Below, piece by piece: positions 1 to 10,498 of a DNA stretch of 64,000 nucleotides. Within the stretch, counting starts at the first letter, position 1, and the number at the start of each line of letters is the position of its first letter. The DNA is taken from assembly GCA_009777725.1 (NCBI GenBank), contig WRLG01000014.1, forward strand, positions 1-64,000, given 5' to 3'. Below the pieces are notes generated by a model. The model was given only the letters and a program-made list of their open reading frames with translations. It did not search any database and was not told where the DNA came from. The translations under genes were made by a program, and so were the position numbers. The stretch comes from Oscillospiraceae bacterium. Lineage in GTDB: Bacteria; Bacillota; Clostridia; Oscillospirales; Ruminococcaceae.

Positions 1-172
1 GCCGCTCTTGCAACACTTGACGGTTTGAAAGAAAAGGCTTGGAAATCTGAAACTAAGACTGCGATTGAGCAGATTCATGATGCCATCTTTTTGTTGAGTG
101 AGTTTGAGAGGGCGGGGGAGATGTGTGGCGATATTTTGTGCACGGGACGGGCAAGCCCGTCCCCTACATAAC
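1..172 (+). pseudogene. 3' end of an upstream hybrid histidine kinase paralog; its coding sequence runs into a palindromic repeat (144-163)
   Basis: Bases 1-127 are identical to 4186-4312 (3' end of the 1303-4344 kinase), in the same frame; after 127 the frame runs into GDILCTGRASPSPT* encoded by a repeat. Confidence 0.7.
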
Positions 173-204
173 AATAATATATTAATTTTAAGGAGATTAA
201 AAAT

Positions 205-1299
205 ATGAAAAAAGCATTATCATTATTGACGGCGGTAATGATGGTCGTTGGGTGTCTGGCTTCTTGTGCGAAGAAGAGCGACAAGGTTGATATTGGTCTT
301 ATCCTTACCGAAAAAAGCATGATAAACGATGGGAATTTTAACCAAAGCGCGTGGGAAGGAATCCAACTGTATGCGGAGCAAAATGATTTGACCTATCGGT
401 ATTATCAGCCGGACAACAAGAGTGAGGAATTTTATCTGAAAGCCGTAGAAGTAGCGGTAGACGATGGGGTATCGGTTTTAGTTACGCTCGGTCATGAATT
501 TGCGACATCCTTGTTTATTGCACAAGAGCAATATCCCCACGTGAATTTTATATTAATTGACGGAACTCCGAATAACGGAAAATATGATTCGGAATATTTT
601 GAGGAAAAAATAACCCCCAACGCATATTCCGTGCTTTTTGCGGACGAACAGGCGGGCTTTTTGGCGGGCTATGCGATTGTAAAGGACGGATTCAGAAACT
701 TGGGCTTTATCGGCGGAAGAGCGGTTCCCGCTGTTGTCGCTTATGGCTACGGCTTTGTTCAAGGTGCGGAATTTGCGGCAAAGGAGCTTGGGTTAGTACC
801 CGGAGAGGTGACAATCAAATATGATTATTCCGGCGACTTTTCCCCAACGCCCGAAACGCAAGCTAAAACTTCGTCGTGGTATAACGATGGCGTTGAAGTC
901 ATTTTTGCCGCGGGGGGCGGAATGGGGTACTCTGTTATGCAAGCCGCACAATCAATAGAAGGCAAGTGGGTAATCGGTGCTGATAAAGACCAAAGCGTTG
1001 ATTCGCCGACCATCATTACCTCAGCGAAAAAAATGATTGCACGCGCGGTTTACTTAGCGATTGAGTCTTATTATCAAGGCAATTTCCCCGGCGGACAAAT
1101 CCGTTATTACAGCACGTCCGACGGCGGCAGTGATTTAGAGATGGAGAATGCAAAATTCAGGAGCTTTTCGGTTGCGGAATATGAAAGAATTTATAATATG
1201 CTCGCAACCGACGAGAACGGAATCGCATCATCTATCGTAACGGATACAGCTGTAAATCCCTCGGAACTGCCCTGCGAGTATGTAATTGTAGAGGTCTAA
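205..1299 (+). CDS. BMP/PnrA-like substrate-binding lipoprotein
   Basis: Lipobox MVVGCLASCAKK; BMP-family-like periplasmic fold motifs (GLILTEKSMINDGNFNQSAWEG, VLVTLGHEF, NFILIDG, GFIGGRAVPAV). Confidence 0.8.
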   Translation: MKKALSLLTAVMMVVGCLASCAKKSDKVDIGLILTEKSMINDGNFNQSAWEGIQLYAEQNDLTYRYYQPDNKSEEFYLKAVEVAVDDGVSVLVTLGHEFATSLFIAQEQYPHVNFILIDGTPNNGKYDSEYFEEKITPNAYSVLFADEQAGFLAGYAIVKDGFRNLGFIGGRAVPAVVAYGYGFVQGAEFAAKELGLVPGEVTIKYDYSGDFSPTPETQAKTSSWYNDGVEVIFAAGGGMGYSVMQAAQSIEGKWVIGADKDQSVDSPTIITSAKKMIARAVYLAIESYYQGNFPGGQIRYYSTSDGGSDLEMENAKFRSFSVAEYERIYNMLATDENGIASSIVTDTAVNPSELPCEYVIVEV

Positions 1300-1302
1300 T
1301 CT

Positions 1303-4300
1303 ATGAACACCAAGGTTAAGCGTTCTTTTTCCGTTAATATGTCTTTGCTTGTAATAGCCGTTGTGGGTGCTTTGCTCATAGCGGTTTTTACCGTTAAGTT
1401 TTTTACTATCAGAAATATATATATTCAAACCTTTCAAAAGCAGACGGTTAATGTAAACGATTTCGTTGTCGCGCAAATCAATGGGGATAAAGTTGAAGAA
1501 TATGCCGCAAGCTTTAATAAGGATGAATATTATTGGGAGCTTCAAAGGATGCTTTACCGCCTTAAAAGTATTTTTAATATAGAATATCTTTATATTTTGA
1601 CAGACAACGGAGAGGCGGAAACCTATACCTATATTTTTGACGCAATATTCAACGATGTAACGCAGAGCTTTGACGATTCGCAATACGGCAAAACGGCTGA
1701 TAAATCAAATTTCCCCGGCAGTGTAGGTGTTTTAAGAGACGGTCTGCCTTTTGAGGAAGCGGTATTCTACGATAACGAGCACGAGAGAATGATTTATGCC
1801 TATGCCCCGATAAACAATTCCAGGGGGGAAGTCGTTGCCTTTTTAGGGACGGAAATCAGCGCGGAGCCGATGTTTGAGGATATAAACAGGACGGTTTCCT
1901 TTCTGGTTTTTTTTGCCGTAATTTCATTTACGGTGATTTACCTTGCAATCATGCTTTACAGTAATAAATATGTTACCAAGCCCCTTGTTAAGTTAAGCGC
2001 GGATGTCACCGAGTTTTCAAAGGGAAATATAGGGATTGAAATACCGAAAAATTTACTGAGCCGCAAGGATGAGCTGGGGCTTATTTATCAATCCTTCAGC
2101 AATGTTATTTCAACAATCGGTAATCTTATAGACGACCTCAGAAATACTACCGATGATGCAATAAGGGGCAACATAGACACGCGCATAAATTATGCCGATA
2201 ATTATCTGGGAAGTTATAAACACATTGCCGAAAGCATCGATTTGCTAATGGATAATACCAAGAAAATATTTAATCTTATGCCTGTTTATTTCTCTGTATT
2301 TGATTATGATTTTAATTTGCTTTACCGCAATGTTCCGATTAAATCTTTAGCAGACAATGAGGGCGTATCTGAAAAGGAAATAATCAAAAGTATCGCGCGG
2401 GCTTTGAAAGCAAGCTTTTTTAGGTTTGCCGAAAGCAGAGATGATAACTGCACGGACTCGTTACATATTACCCTCTCCGATAATACAGTGCGCCATTATG
2501 ACTTTTTTCTCGTAAAGAATAACCCGCGCTGTGGTGTAAAAAATATTTGCTGTGTGCTTACTGATGTAACCGATTATGTAGAAATGAGTGAGAAAGCTCT
2601 CGCCGCCAGTTCAGCCAAAAGCGACTTTTTAGCAATGATGAGCCATGAAATCCGCACGCCGATGAATGCCATCATCGGGATTTCGCAGATTCAGCTGCAG
2701 AAAGAAGGGTTGCCTTATGAGTATACGGAAGCTCTTGAAAAAATATATAATTCCGGCACGGGGTTGCTCGGAATCATAAATGATATACTTGATATGTCGA
2801 AAATCGAATCCGGCAAGCTTGAATTAAACCCGACCGAATATGATACGGCGAGTTTGATTAATGACGCACTCCAATTAAATATTGTCAGAAAAGGCGCGAA
2901 GCCAATTAAACTCATGTTGGAAATTGATGAAAAACTCCCCTCAACCATGTACGGCGATGAATTGCGGATTAAGCAGATTTTAAATAACCTGCTTTCTAAC
3001 GCGTTTAAGTATACAGAGGTGGGTTACGTCAAGCTGATGGTTCGCCACTATTTGTTGCACGGCGGGAACGTATTGCTGAAGCTTGCAGTGGAGGACACGG
3101 GGCAGGGGATGAAAAAAGAGGACAAGGAAAAGCTTTTCACGGAATATATGCGTTTCAACGCCGCCGCGAACCGAAGCACCGAGGGTGCGGGGCTTGGGCT
3201 GAATATCACAAAAAGACTTGTAGAAATTATGGGCGGCGCGATTGAGGTTAAAAGCGAGTACGGAGAGGGCAGTACTTTTACGGTTACATTAAAGCAAAAG
3301 GCGATGGGGCTGAATGTAATCGGCGCGGAGGTTGTTCGGCGGCTGTGTGACTTTTCGTTCACGGGGAATAAGGAATATCAGGATATTTCGGTTAGCCGCG
3401 AGCCTATGCCTTATGGTAAAGTGCTGGTTGTGGACGATGTGGAGACCAATTTGTATGTTGCAAAGGCGTTGCTGCGCCCCTACAAACTGGAGATTGAAAC
3501 AGCAATGAGCGGCTTTGAGGCAATCGAAAAAATCAAAAACGGCAATGCCTATGACATCATTTTCATGGACCATATGATGCCGCTGATGGACGGGATTGAA
3601 ACCTTAAAAAAACTGCGCGAACACGGTTATAACGGCATGATTGTTGCATTGACCGCGAATGCGCTTGCCGGAAATGATGAGATGTTTCGGCAAAACGGCT
3701 TTGACGGATTTATCTCAAAGCCGATAGATGTGCGGCATTTGAATAACATATTAAACAAATTTATCCGCGACAGCCACCCGCAAGAGGCAAAAAAATACAA
3801 ACCCATAAAGCTTTCCGCAGAGCCGAAGCCGGAAGAAGATTCAAAATTGCTCGAAATATTCTGCCGCACGGCAAAAAAAGCAATTGTCACACTGCGCGAC
3901 ACGAGCGACCCGAAACTGATTGCAACAACCGCACATTCCTTAAAGCCCACATTAATGAATCTCGGCGAAAAGGAATTATCCCGAGCGGCGCAATCACTGG
4001 AACAAGCGGGACTTAACGGTGAGGAAACTAACCCGGAAAACTTTATAAGGGAGTTGGAAAAGCTTATATCGCGGCTGGATTCCGCAAAGGAAGTTTCTGA
4101 TGATTCGGGCATAATTGAGGACATCACATTTTTAAAAGAGCAGTTAAAAATAGTGCAAACTGCCTGCGAGGATTATAACGCCAAAGCCGCTCTTGCAACA
4201 CTTGACGGTTTGAAAGAAAAGGCTTGGAAATCTGAAACTAAGACTGCGATTGAGCAGATTCATGATGCCATCTTTTTGTTGAGTGAGTTTGAGAGGGCGG

Positions 4301-4344
4301 GGGAGATGTGTGAGGGGTTAAGGAGTAAAAAACATGAAAAATAA
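1303..4344 (+). CDS. Hybrid sensor histidine kinase (sensor/HAMP-HisKA-HATPase-REC-Hpt-like)
   Basis: MMSHEIRTPMNAIIGIS H-box, NNLLSNAFKYT N-box, GAGLGLNITKRLVEIMGG G-box, VLVVDDVETN...DIIFMDHMMPLMDG receiver. Confidence 0.92.
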   Translation: MNTKVKRSFSVNMSLLVIAVVGALLIAVFTVKFFTIRNIYIQTFQKQTVNVNDFVVAQINGDKVEEYAASFNKDEYYWELQRMLYRLKSIFNIEYLYILTDNGEAETYTYIFDAIFNDVTQSFDDSQYGKTADKSNFPGSVGVLRDGLPFEEAVFYDNEHERMIYAYAPINNSRGEVVAFLGTEISAEPMFEDINRTVSFLVFFAVISFTVIYLAIMLYSNKYVTKPLVKLSADVTEFSKGNIGIEIPKNLLSRKDELGLIYQSFSNVISTIGNLIDDLRNTTDDAIRGNIDTRINYADNYLGSYKHIAESIDLLMDNTKKIFNLMPVYFSVFDYDFNLLYRNVPIKSLADNEGVSEKEIIKSIARALKASFFRFAESRDDNCTDSLHITLSDNTVRHYDFFLVKNNPRCGVKNICCVLTDVTDYVEMSEKALAASSAKSDFLAMMSHEIRTPMNAIIGISQIQLQKEGLPYEYTEALEKIYNSGTGLLGIINDILDMSKIESGKLELNPTEYDTASLINDALQLNIVRKGAKPIKLMLEIDEKLPSTMYGDELRIKQILNNLLSNAFKYTEVGYVKLMVRHYLLHGGNVLLKLAVEDTGQGMKKEDKEKLFTEYMRFNAAANRSTEGAGLGLNITKRLVEIMGGAIEVKSEYGEGSTFTVTLKQKAMGLNVIGAEVVRRLCDFSFTGNKEYQDISVSREPMPYGKVLVVDDVETNLYVAKALLRPYKLEIETAMSGFEAIEKIKNGNAYDIIFMDHMMPLMDGIETLKKLREHGYNGMIVALTANALAGNDEMFRQNGFDGFISKPIDVRHLNNILNKFIRDSHPQEAKKYKPIKLSAEPKPEEDSKLLEIFCRTAKKAIVTLRDTSDPKLIATTAHSLKPTLMNLGEKELSRAAQSLEQAGLNGEETNPENFIRELEKLISRLDSAKEVSDDSGIIEDITFLKEQLKIVQTACEDYNAKAALATLDGLKEKAWKSETKTAIEQIHDAIFLLSEFERAGEMCEGLRSKKHEK

Positions 4345-5401
4345 GTTAATCAGCATTGTTACGGCTTTGGCAATTTCTTTTTCGTTAGTTCCGTTTTCGG
4401 CGTTTGCTGAAAATGAGAAATCCCCCGCCCCAACCCACGCAACCGTTACGGGAGCAACCTACCTATATCATCCAAATTCCCGCGCCAAGCTCCAATCAGG
4501 CGTTTCGGTTACGAAAGTTCAAAAGCTTTCAGCCGAGGGTAAGTATGTCGATGTCACGAGCGATATGCCTTACAACCTTACCAAATCTGACAAAAACGGC
4601 AAATATGCGCTGTATTTCCCCGAGGCGGGAAGTTATAAAATCAGCTTTCGCTACAGGCAGGGGGCTTCGCTTATTTATCGCTATGATTTGCAGTTGGAGG
4701 TTAAGTTGGGCTTTGAGCATAGCGTGGATATACCCTTGCAAACCGCTCCCAAGGCAAACGACACTAAAGGCAGGAGGCTTGAAACGGCGAAGCTTACGCC
4801 CGCTTTTTCTGAAAACGGAGATGATATTGTCTTTATTCTTATTTGCAGCGGGGATTACAAAAATGAAGAGTCATTAAGACGCTGGGTGACTTACGGGCTT
4901 TTTATTGATGAAAAAGGGGTAATAAAAAAATATGCTCTTGAACACACAGACGAAGAAAATTTTTTCTCTGTGTTAAAAATCAGACCCCAAGACATTAGCA
5001 ATAAAATTATTGAACATTATGATGTTATCAAAAATGCCGGCATTGATACGGGCAAGCGGGTGGACAAAGGCGAACTTGCCGTTTATCATGAAATGTTTTT
5101 AACCATGGGGACTGAATACTGGTCGGATTGGAGGCACTACGGATACCAACTCGGTGCGAAGATAGAGGAGGGTGTTGCAGTTCCCCAGGTAGACCTTCCG
5201 ACATATGATTTCTATGGCATAAGGAAAAATTCTGAAAATGGATTGGAGGCAGTTATTGTTAAAGGCGTAGGTCACTATAATGTCGTAAATAAAAATTACG
5301 AACATGCTGATGGGATTTATGATTGGCTTATGGAATTGTTTAATTATCCTACCGGAATTTTACCTAATTATGATGATTTTAGGCGAATTTACGAGGATTA
5401 A
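4334..5401 (+). CDS. Secreted protein of unknown function
   Basis: N-terminal signal peptide MKNKLISIVTALAISFSLVPFSAFA; single long ORF. Confidence 0.6.
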   Translation: MKNKLISIVTALAISFSLVPFSAFAENEKSPAPTHATVTGATYLYHPNSRAKLQSGVSVTKVQKLSAEGKYVDVTSDMPYNLTKSDKNGKYALYFPEAGSYKISFRYRQGASLIYRYDLQLEVKLGFEHSVDIPLQTAPKANDTKGRRLETAKLTPAFSENGDDIVFILICSGDYKNEESLRRWVTYGLFIDEKGVIKKYALEHTDEENFFSVLKIRPQDISNKIIEHYDVIKNAGIDTGKRVDKGELAVYHEMFLTMGTEYWSDWRHYGYQLGAKIEEGVAVPQVDLPTYDFYGIRKNSENGLEAVIVKGVGHYNVVNKNYEHADGIYDWLMELFNYPTGILPNYDDFRRIYED

Positions 5402-5440
5402 TTAAAAAAAACAATAACTAAAAAGTCTAAGTTTATATCA

Positions 5441-5800
5441 TTGCTATTGAGCTTTACAATGGTCATGGGGGTTGTTGCGCCAATTTCGGCTTTAGCAAAT
5501 GACAATATCGGAGATTTTGAAATTTCTAATAACAACGATACTCACGAGCTTTTCGATGATGAAACCAATTTCAATGAAGTTGAGGATAATAGGGAAAACT
5601 ATTCGGACGAAATTGTTAAAGCTGAAATGCCGCCGGATTTATCGGAATACAAAATGATTACCGTGACGAATTTTAAAGAGCTGTTGAAAACGGTATTGAG
5701 TGCGGGCAATCATATTATTTATTACAGCGACCCGGATACGGCTTATTTTTATGTCCTAACCGCACGGCTTGCGTATGCTTATTGCTTTAATATCAATTGA
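5441..5800 (+). CDS. Short exported protein, possibly truncated
   Basis: Signal-peptide-like N terminus; no recognised domain. Confidence 0.35.
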   Translation: MLLSFTMVMGVVAPISALANDNIGDFEISNNNDTHELFDDETNFNEVEDNRENYSDEIVKAEMPPDLSEYKMITVTNFKELLKTVLSAGNHIIYYSDPDTAYFYVLTARLAYAYCFNIN

Positions 5801-6325
5801 CTTACCCCTACAGAAAAAAACGCAGCCTTGTATACTCTTGAACAGAGGGGATAAAATTTTGAGTAAATTGAATAAATGGCTTCCCTGTATAGTAATTTTC
5901 TCATTGCTTTGGCTCACATATGTAATTTTATGCCTTCTTGGTTTCTATGGTTATGCCGGAGATGTTAAGCGGAAGCTCGGTTTATTATTACGGGGAGGTT
6001 TTGGTGGTTTATTTGGTGTGAGGTGATAAGCCTGCGGTTTGTTAACACTACCCGCAAGAAATTCTAGTCCCATCAAAAAAGTAAATACAGCCAAGTCGTC
6101 AAGTAAACCTACAACCAAAACCCAAGTGGTAATTAATTTATTGTCGAGCCTAATATTCAAGAGCACGTTGTTTAAAAATAAGCGGGGCAGATTTAAAATC
6201 CACCCCGCATTTTAATTTTTATTCTAACTTGGCGTATCTTATTTATCTTAATTATTATATCATAGGTTTTTACCCCTTGTTGGTTTAAAGTTGGTTTTTT
6301 ATGATTGTTTTTATAAAAATCAATT

Positions 6326-6365
6326 AAAAACAGCGTTTGCGAAACATTCTTAAACGCTGTTTTTT
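6326..6365. terminator. Intrinsic terminator, probably the original tRNA-fMet terminator before element insertion
   Basis: aaaaacagcgttt...aaacgctgttttt stem with A/T tracts, directly beside the attL copy of the tRNA 3' half. Confidence 0.65.
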
Positions 6366-6367
6366 CT

Positions 6368-6414
6368 TTTGGTTGCGGAGAGAGGATTTGAACCTCTGAC
6401 CTTCGGGTTATGAG
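6368..6414. repeat. attL: 47-bp copy of the tRNA-fMet 3' half
   Basis: tttggttgcggagagaggatttgaacctctgaccttcgggttatgag is identical to 35580-35626. Confidence 0.92.
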
Positions 6415-6513
6415 TTTGAATAATTGCCTTTTCAGAAATTTTGAATACGTCCGCAAATGCCTTTGTAGACAGGCTTTGCGGTGTTTTGTGTTTCGGCTAC
6501 ATGCGGGTATTTT

Positions 6514-6554
6514 TGTCCGTCAAAGGGTACATTGTCCGTCAAATGTCCGTCAAA
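6514..6554. promoter_or_regulatory. Candidate integrase arm-type sites (three copies of TGTCCGTCAAA)
   Basis: 11-mer at 6514-6524, 6533-6543, 6544-6554; the same 11-mer as a tandem pair at 35490-35511 by the other end. Confidence 0.6.
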
Positions 6555-6612
6555 TTTTGTGCGGAAAATGAGCTTTAAACCCAGTGGAAAAAATTGGAAT
6601 TTTCTGAATCAC

Positions 6613-6855
6613 CTATCCATGGGCGTGTCCCCATTCAACAGGCATACCCATTTGTTCGGCGATTTTCTCGAATTTCTTCACTAAATCGTTAGCGTTAGCG
6701 TACTTAAATGGTGCCCCTCCGAAAGGGACGGCGACATTCTCGTTGGGCGTTACCGATTTTGCAATTAGCCGTTTAAAATCAGCAGACTTCGCAATTTCTT
6801 CAAGTTTATTTGCTACAACGCTGAACCCGGTGCGAGTGATTTTACCTTCATTCAT
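6613..6855 (-). CDS. Small hypothetical protein
   Basis: ORF overlapping the 3' end of the next minus-strand gene, consistent with an operon. Confidence 0.5.
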   Translation of the reverse strand: MNEGKITRTGFSVVANKLEEIAKSADFKRLIAKSVTPNENVAVPFGGAPFKYANANDLVKKFEKIAEQMGMPVEWGHAHG

Positions 6856-7441
6856 TTTTCAGCACTCCTTTCGTGAAAATATATCCGGCGGTTTGGTTAT
6901 TTTCTATAAATCGGTTTACCTTATTAGTTTCGCTTATGACGGTTTGATAATGCTTTATTATGGCGTTTTGTGCTATGCACCGATTTTCGAGAGTTTGGTT
7001 GTGCATAAATTTCTCAACCGCTTCATCAATACTGCTTTTTGTAATCTGCATATTCGCATCAGCGGCTATTTCGATTTCCCTTAGGTTATCCAAAAAGCAC
7101 ATAATTTCGTCATGTTTGGGGTCTACCCATATGAAAGAGTGCGTTTCATTGCCCACAATCATTCGGGTTTCCATGGGTTGATATTGTATGCTCCTCATTA
7201 TATCTTTAAGCGAAAATGCTGATGTATTTTCAAAACCGGTTCGCTCCATAGCCGGGTCAAACGGGTGATTGTGAGTTACTATGTTTCCTTTTACCCGGTT
7301 CCATTGTTCGGGCGTTAGACTCACCTCGTCCTCACGCCCTTGAGTTGCTCTAAACAACTCTTCGCCGTCTGTGTCAAAAACAACCACTGTTTCATACTCA
7401 TTCCGAGCTAAGAACCTCTCAATTCGCTCAATATTCTGCAT
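6848..7441 (-). CDS. JAB/MPN-like or phage-morphogenesis-like protein
   Basis: VTHNHPFDPAMERTGFENTSAFSLKDI resembles an HxH...S..D metallo-motif; start chosen after a GGGGTGAAG ribosome-binding site. Confidence 0.5.
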   Translation of the reverse strand: MQNIERIERFLARNEYETVVVFDTDGEELFRATQGREDEVSLTPEQWNRVKGNIVTHNHPFDPAMERTGFENTSAFSLKDIMRSIQYQPMETRMIVGNETHSFIWVDPKHDEIMCFLDNLREIEIAADANMQITKSSIDEAVEKFMHNQTLENRCIAQNAIIKHYQTVISETNKVNRFIENNQTAGYIFTKGVLKNE

Positions 7442-7799
7442 AACTTCACCCCATAAATATAGTATAGCACACCTTGCGAGGATTGTCAATATTTTTTTTT
7501 TTATCCACAGATAGAAATATTTGAAAACTTAACCAACCCCCGCAACAACATGATAAAATCAAGTAAACCTCGCATTTAAGCTGTTTGCTCAAATTTAAAA
7601 CACCGTCACGAAAGTGATGGTGTTTTTTACGGCAACTTTCTTGAATATATGTGAGATAATATTTTCGTGTTTTTATTGAAGTTTTCTTTGAACGCCTAAT
7701 TTTCAATTCGGGTCACTGCCACGGCAGTGACGAGGGGGATTTAAACGGTTTATGAAATCAATAGTCTTTCATAAATTGAAAAAAGAAAGGGTGTCTATT

Positions 7800-7943
7800 A
7801 TGACCGATAAAACTAATTTGAGCATACAACTCGACCGCAATTTGAAAAGAGAAGCTGACCTGCTACTTAATTCCTTGGGCATGGATTTAACAACCGCAAT
7901 TACTATTTTTATGAAACAGACGGTAATGCAAAGAAGCCAATAG
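7800..7943 (+). CDS. RelB/DinJ-like antitoxin, short, no partner toxin seen
   Basis: MTDKTNLSIQLDRNLKREADLLLNSLGMDLTTAITIFMKQ is typical of the DinJ/RelB N terminus. Confidence 0.6.
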   Translation: MTDKTNLSIQLDRNLKREADLLLNSLGMDLTTAITIFMKQTVMQRSQ

Positions 7944-8020
7944 TCATATTGATATTCACCAAATTCCCGCTTTTACCAAAGCGGCGAGTGGTTTTAAAAA
8001 TACAAAACGGAGGTCAAAAA

Positions 8021-9259
8021 ATGGCAAATTACTCGGAAAATTGCGGCGGCGACGAATGGATATATAACTCTGATTGCGTGCCGCCTACTGAAATCCGCAA
8101 AGCTTTGTATGATGCGGAAAAGACAAAACTGCTGACTGTAGAAAATAAACTGAAGAAGAAAATTATAGGGCAGGATCGGCTTGTTCGGCTATCGGCAGGG
8201 CTTTAAGGCGGGCTTCTGTAGGGTTGAAAAAGCCTGAAATTCCGATTGCTGTCCTGTTTTTCTTGGGTCCGACAGGCACGGGAAAAACGCAAATTTGCAA
8301 AAATCTTGCCGATATTTTGGGTAGAAAGTTGATTAAACTCGATATGTCGGAGTTTTATGCAAAGCATGAAGTCAGTCGCTTGACGGGTTCGTCGCCCGGT
8401 TATGTCGGTCATGAATCGGGCGGGCAACTGACAAATGCAATTCGGGCAAATCCCAATGCCGTTTTGCTGATTGACGAAATTGAAAAAGCCTCGCCTAGTG
8501 TATTCAACATATTTTTGCAAATTTTTGAGGGCAACTTGACATCGGGCAAAGGCGAAACCGTCAGTTTTGCGGACACTATTATAATAATTACAAGCAACAT
8601 CGGCTGTTCCAAAATTGACAGACCTATCTGGTTTTTGACAAACCAACACGAAAAATCTTTGGACGTAAACGACGATATGACATACGCCTTGAAAAAAGCC
8701 TTCAAGCCCGAATTTTTGAACAGAATCACAGAGTTTGTTGAGTTTAATACTTTGAGCGAAAACGACGTGTTCAAAATATGCAAAATAATGTTGGACGAAA
8801 TAAAATCAAGAGCCAAAAAATCCGGAACTAACCTTATTTTCGACAAAACTGCAATTAAAGAGCTTGCGAGGCGAGGCTATTCGCCGGAATTCGGGGCTCG
8901 CTTTTTAAGCCGTCAAATTGAAGCGTTAATATGCGACCCTATCGCCGATAAAGATTCTTTCAGAGGACGTAAAACCTAGTATTGTATATATAAAATTCAA
9001 CGCCGACAACTTTAAATTTGAAACCGCTGAATCTAAACTTGAAAAATGCAGTTCTTCAAAATCAGTTAAAAAGAGAAATAATACTGCAAAATCAAGCACA
9101 AGTGCAGTTGAAAGCCATAACACATGGGTGAATTGCATTGATTTAGACAGCATGAATTTGATTTTCACTTGCAGAGATTCGTCAAATATTGCGGTTTTGG
9201 AAGTAGGTGAATTTTACAATGTGCGATTTGCAAACGACATCGCTAGAGGAGAATATTGA
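8021..9259 (+). pseudogene. ClpB-like AAA+ ATPase with two frameshifts
   Basis: KKIIGQD...RALRRASVGLKKPEIPIAVLFFLGPTGTGKT and ILSEDVKPSIVYIKF are each restored only by changing frame (near 8187 and near 8955). Confidence 0.7.
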
Positions 9260-9446
9260 AGTTGAACTTGAGGTTTTATCAGCAAAAAAAACCGAGCAAC
9301 TTATGAACTTTGTTAGCTATCACGGTTCGTTTTGGTTTGAAGAATTAACCCCTGAACAACAGTCGAACTTAACAGAGATTGCAGTTATGTCCCTGCCGAT
9401 GATCACCAATCCGCCCGAAAATATTTTGATGGAATTTTTGTGGTAA
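9207..9446 (+). CDS. Hypothetical protein
   Basis: ORF only. Confidence 0.35.
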   Translation: MNFTMCDLQTTSLEENIEVELEVLSAKKTEQLMNFVSYHGSFWFEELTPEQQSNLTEIAVMSLPMITNPPENILMEFLW

Positions 9447-9507
9447 TTTGTATAATTTTAAACGCTGTTTCACAGCGTCGGTTTGGGTTTAAAAATAAAA
9501 ATAAGGA

Positions 9508-10239
9508 GTGTTCTTTATAATGAGAAATGCTGATAAACTGCTTAGTTTGCCTAAGCTTGCGAAAGACGATTGCTTCACTTTTGGTTGCAATCAATGCGGT
9601 GCCTGTTGCCGAAACAGGGATGATATTTTGCTGACACCGCTTGACCTCTACAAAATTGCAAAACATTTTGGTAAGTCAACCGATGAAATTTTGGTCGAAT
9701 ATTGCACGGTACATGAGGGGGAGGTAAGCAAGTTGCCCTGTATTCTGATTAAGTCGCTGGAATACAGGAAAACCTGCCCTTTTTTAGGGAAAACCGGTTG
9801 CGAAATTCACAGTGCCAAGCCTGCAGTTTGTGCCCTCTTTCCCTTGGGGCGAATGACAAATACCGAGACAAAAGAGCTTGCATATTTTGTTCAGCCGATT
9901 AATTGCGGGAATAAACGACAATCGCAAACGGTTCAAGAATGGCTAGGCGAATTTTCGATGATTGAAGAAGAGGCGTTCAACATTTTGTGGCACGAAAAAA
10001 TAATAGAGCTTGTCGCAATCATAAAGGAAATTTACGCTCAAAATATATTCAGAGATATGCTGCCCAATGTGTTGCTTTCAAAGATTTATTTGGACTACAA
10101 CCCTAGCCTTGATTTCGACGGATTTATGAGGCAGTTCAATGCTAATATTGCGGAAATGCTTTGGCTTTTGAATGGGTTAAAAGACGAAATCAGTCGAAAT
10201 GTGGCATTTCATCCGATGTTTCACGGAATTGGAGTGTAA
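9508..10239 (+). CDS. YkgJ-family cysteine cluster protein
   Basis: CNQCGACCRNRDDILLTPLDLYKIA...CPFLGKTGCEIHSAKPAVCALFPLG. Confidence 0.85.
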   Translation: MFFIMRNADKLLSLPKLAKDDCFTFGCNQCGACCRNRDDILLTPLDLYKIAKHFGKSTDEILVEYCTVHEGEVSKLPCILIKSLEYRKTCPFLGKTGCEIHSAKPAVCALFPLGRMTNTETKELAYFVQPINCGNKRQSQTVQEWLGEFSMIEEEAFNILWHEKIIELVAIIKEIYAQNIFRDMLPNVLLSKIYLDYNPSLDFDGFMRQFNANIAEMLWLLNGLKDEISRNVAFHPMFHGIGV

Positions 10240-10267
10240 TTGAAAATTTTATGAGAGGAGAAAGTCA

Positions 10268-10498
10268 ATGAAAATCACAAAAAACAAAGCACAATGCCTG
10301 AAATGTGGCGACATAATTGAAAGCACATATACGCATGATTACAGAAAGTGCAGTTGCGGGGCTTTGGCTGTAGACGGCGGATTAGATTATATTCGCCGGG
10401 CTTTCCGCGACCCTAGCATCTGCAAAGAATTGAGTAAACATGAATATGAATGTAAATGTGCAGACAAAAATTTTGATTTTAAAGGAGATTCAACATGA
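10268..10498 (+). CDS. Small zinc-ribbon-like protein
   Basis: CLKCGDII...RKCSCGALAVDGG. Confidence 0.6.
   Translation: MKITKNKAQCLKCGDIIESTYTHDYRKCSCGALAVDGGLDYIRRAFRDPSICKELSKHEYECKCADKNFDFKGDST

Noticed and set aside
4404-4877. 157-aa ORF inside the 4334-5401 secreted protein
   Set aside because: Alternative frame within a longer ORF that has a clear signal peptide; no independent support.
7800-7943. Complete RelBE-type toxin-antitoxin module
   Set aside because: Only the short antitoxin-like ORF is present; no RelE/YafQ-like toxin follows before the ClpB-like pseudogene.
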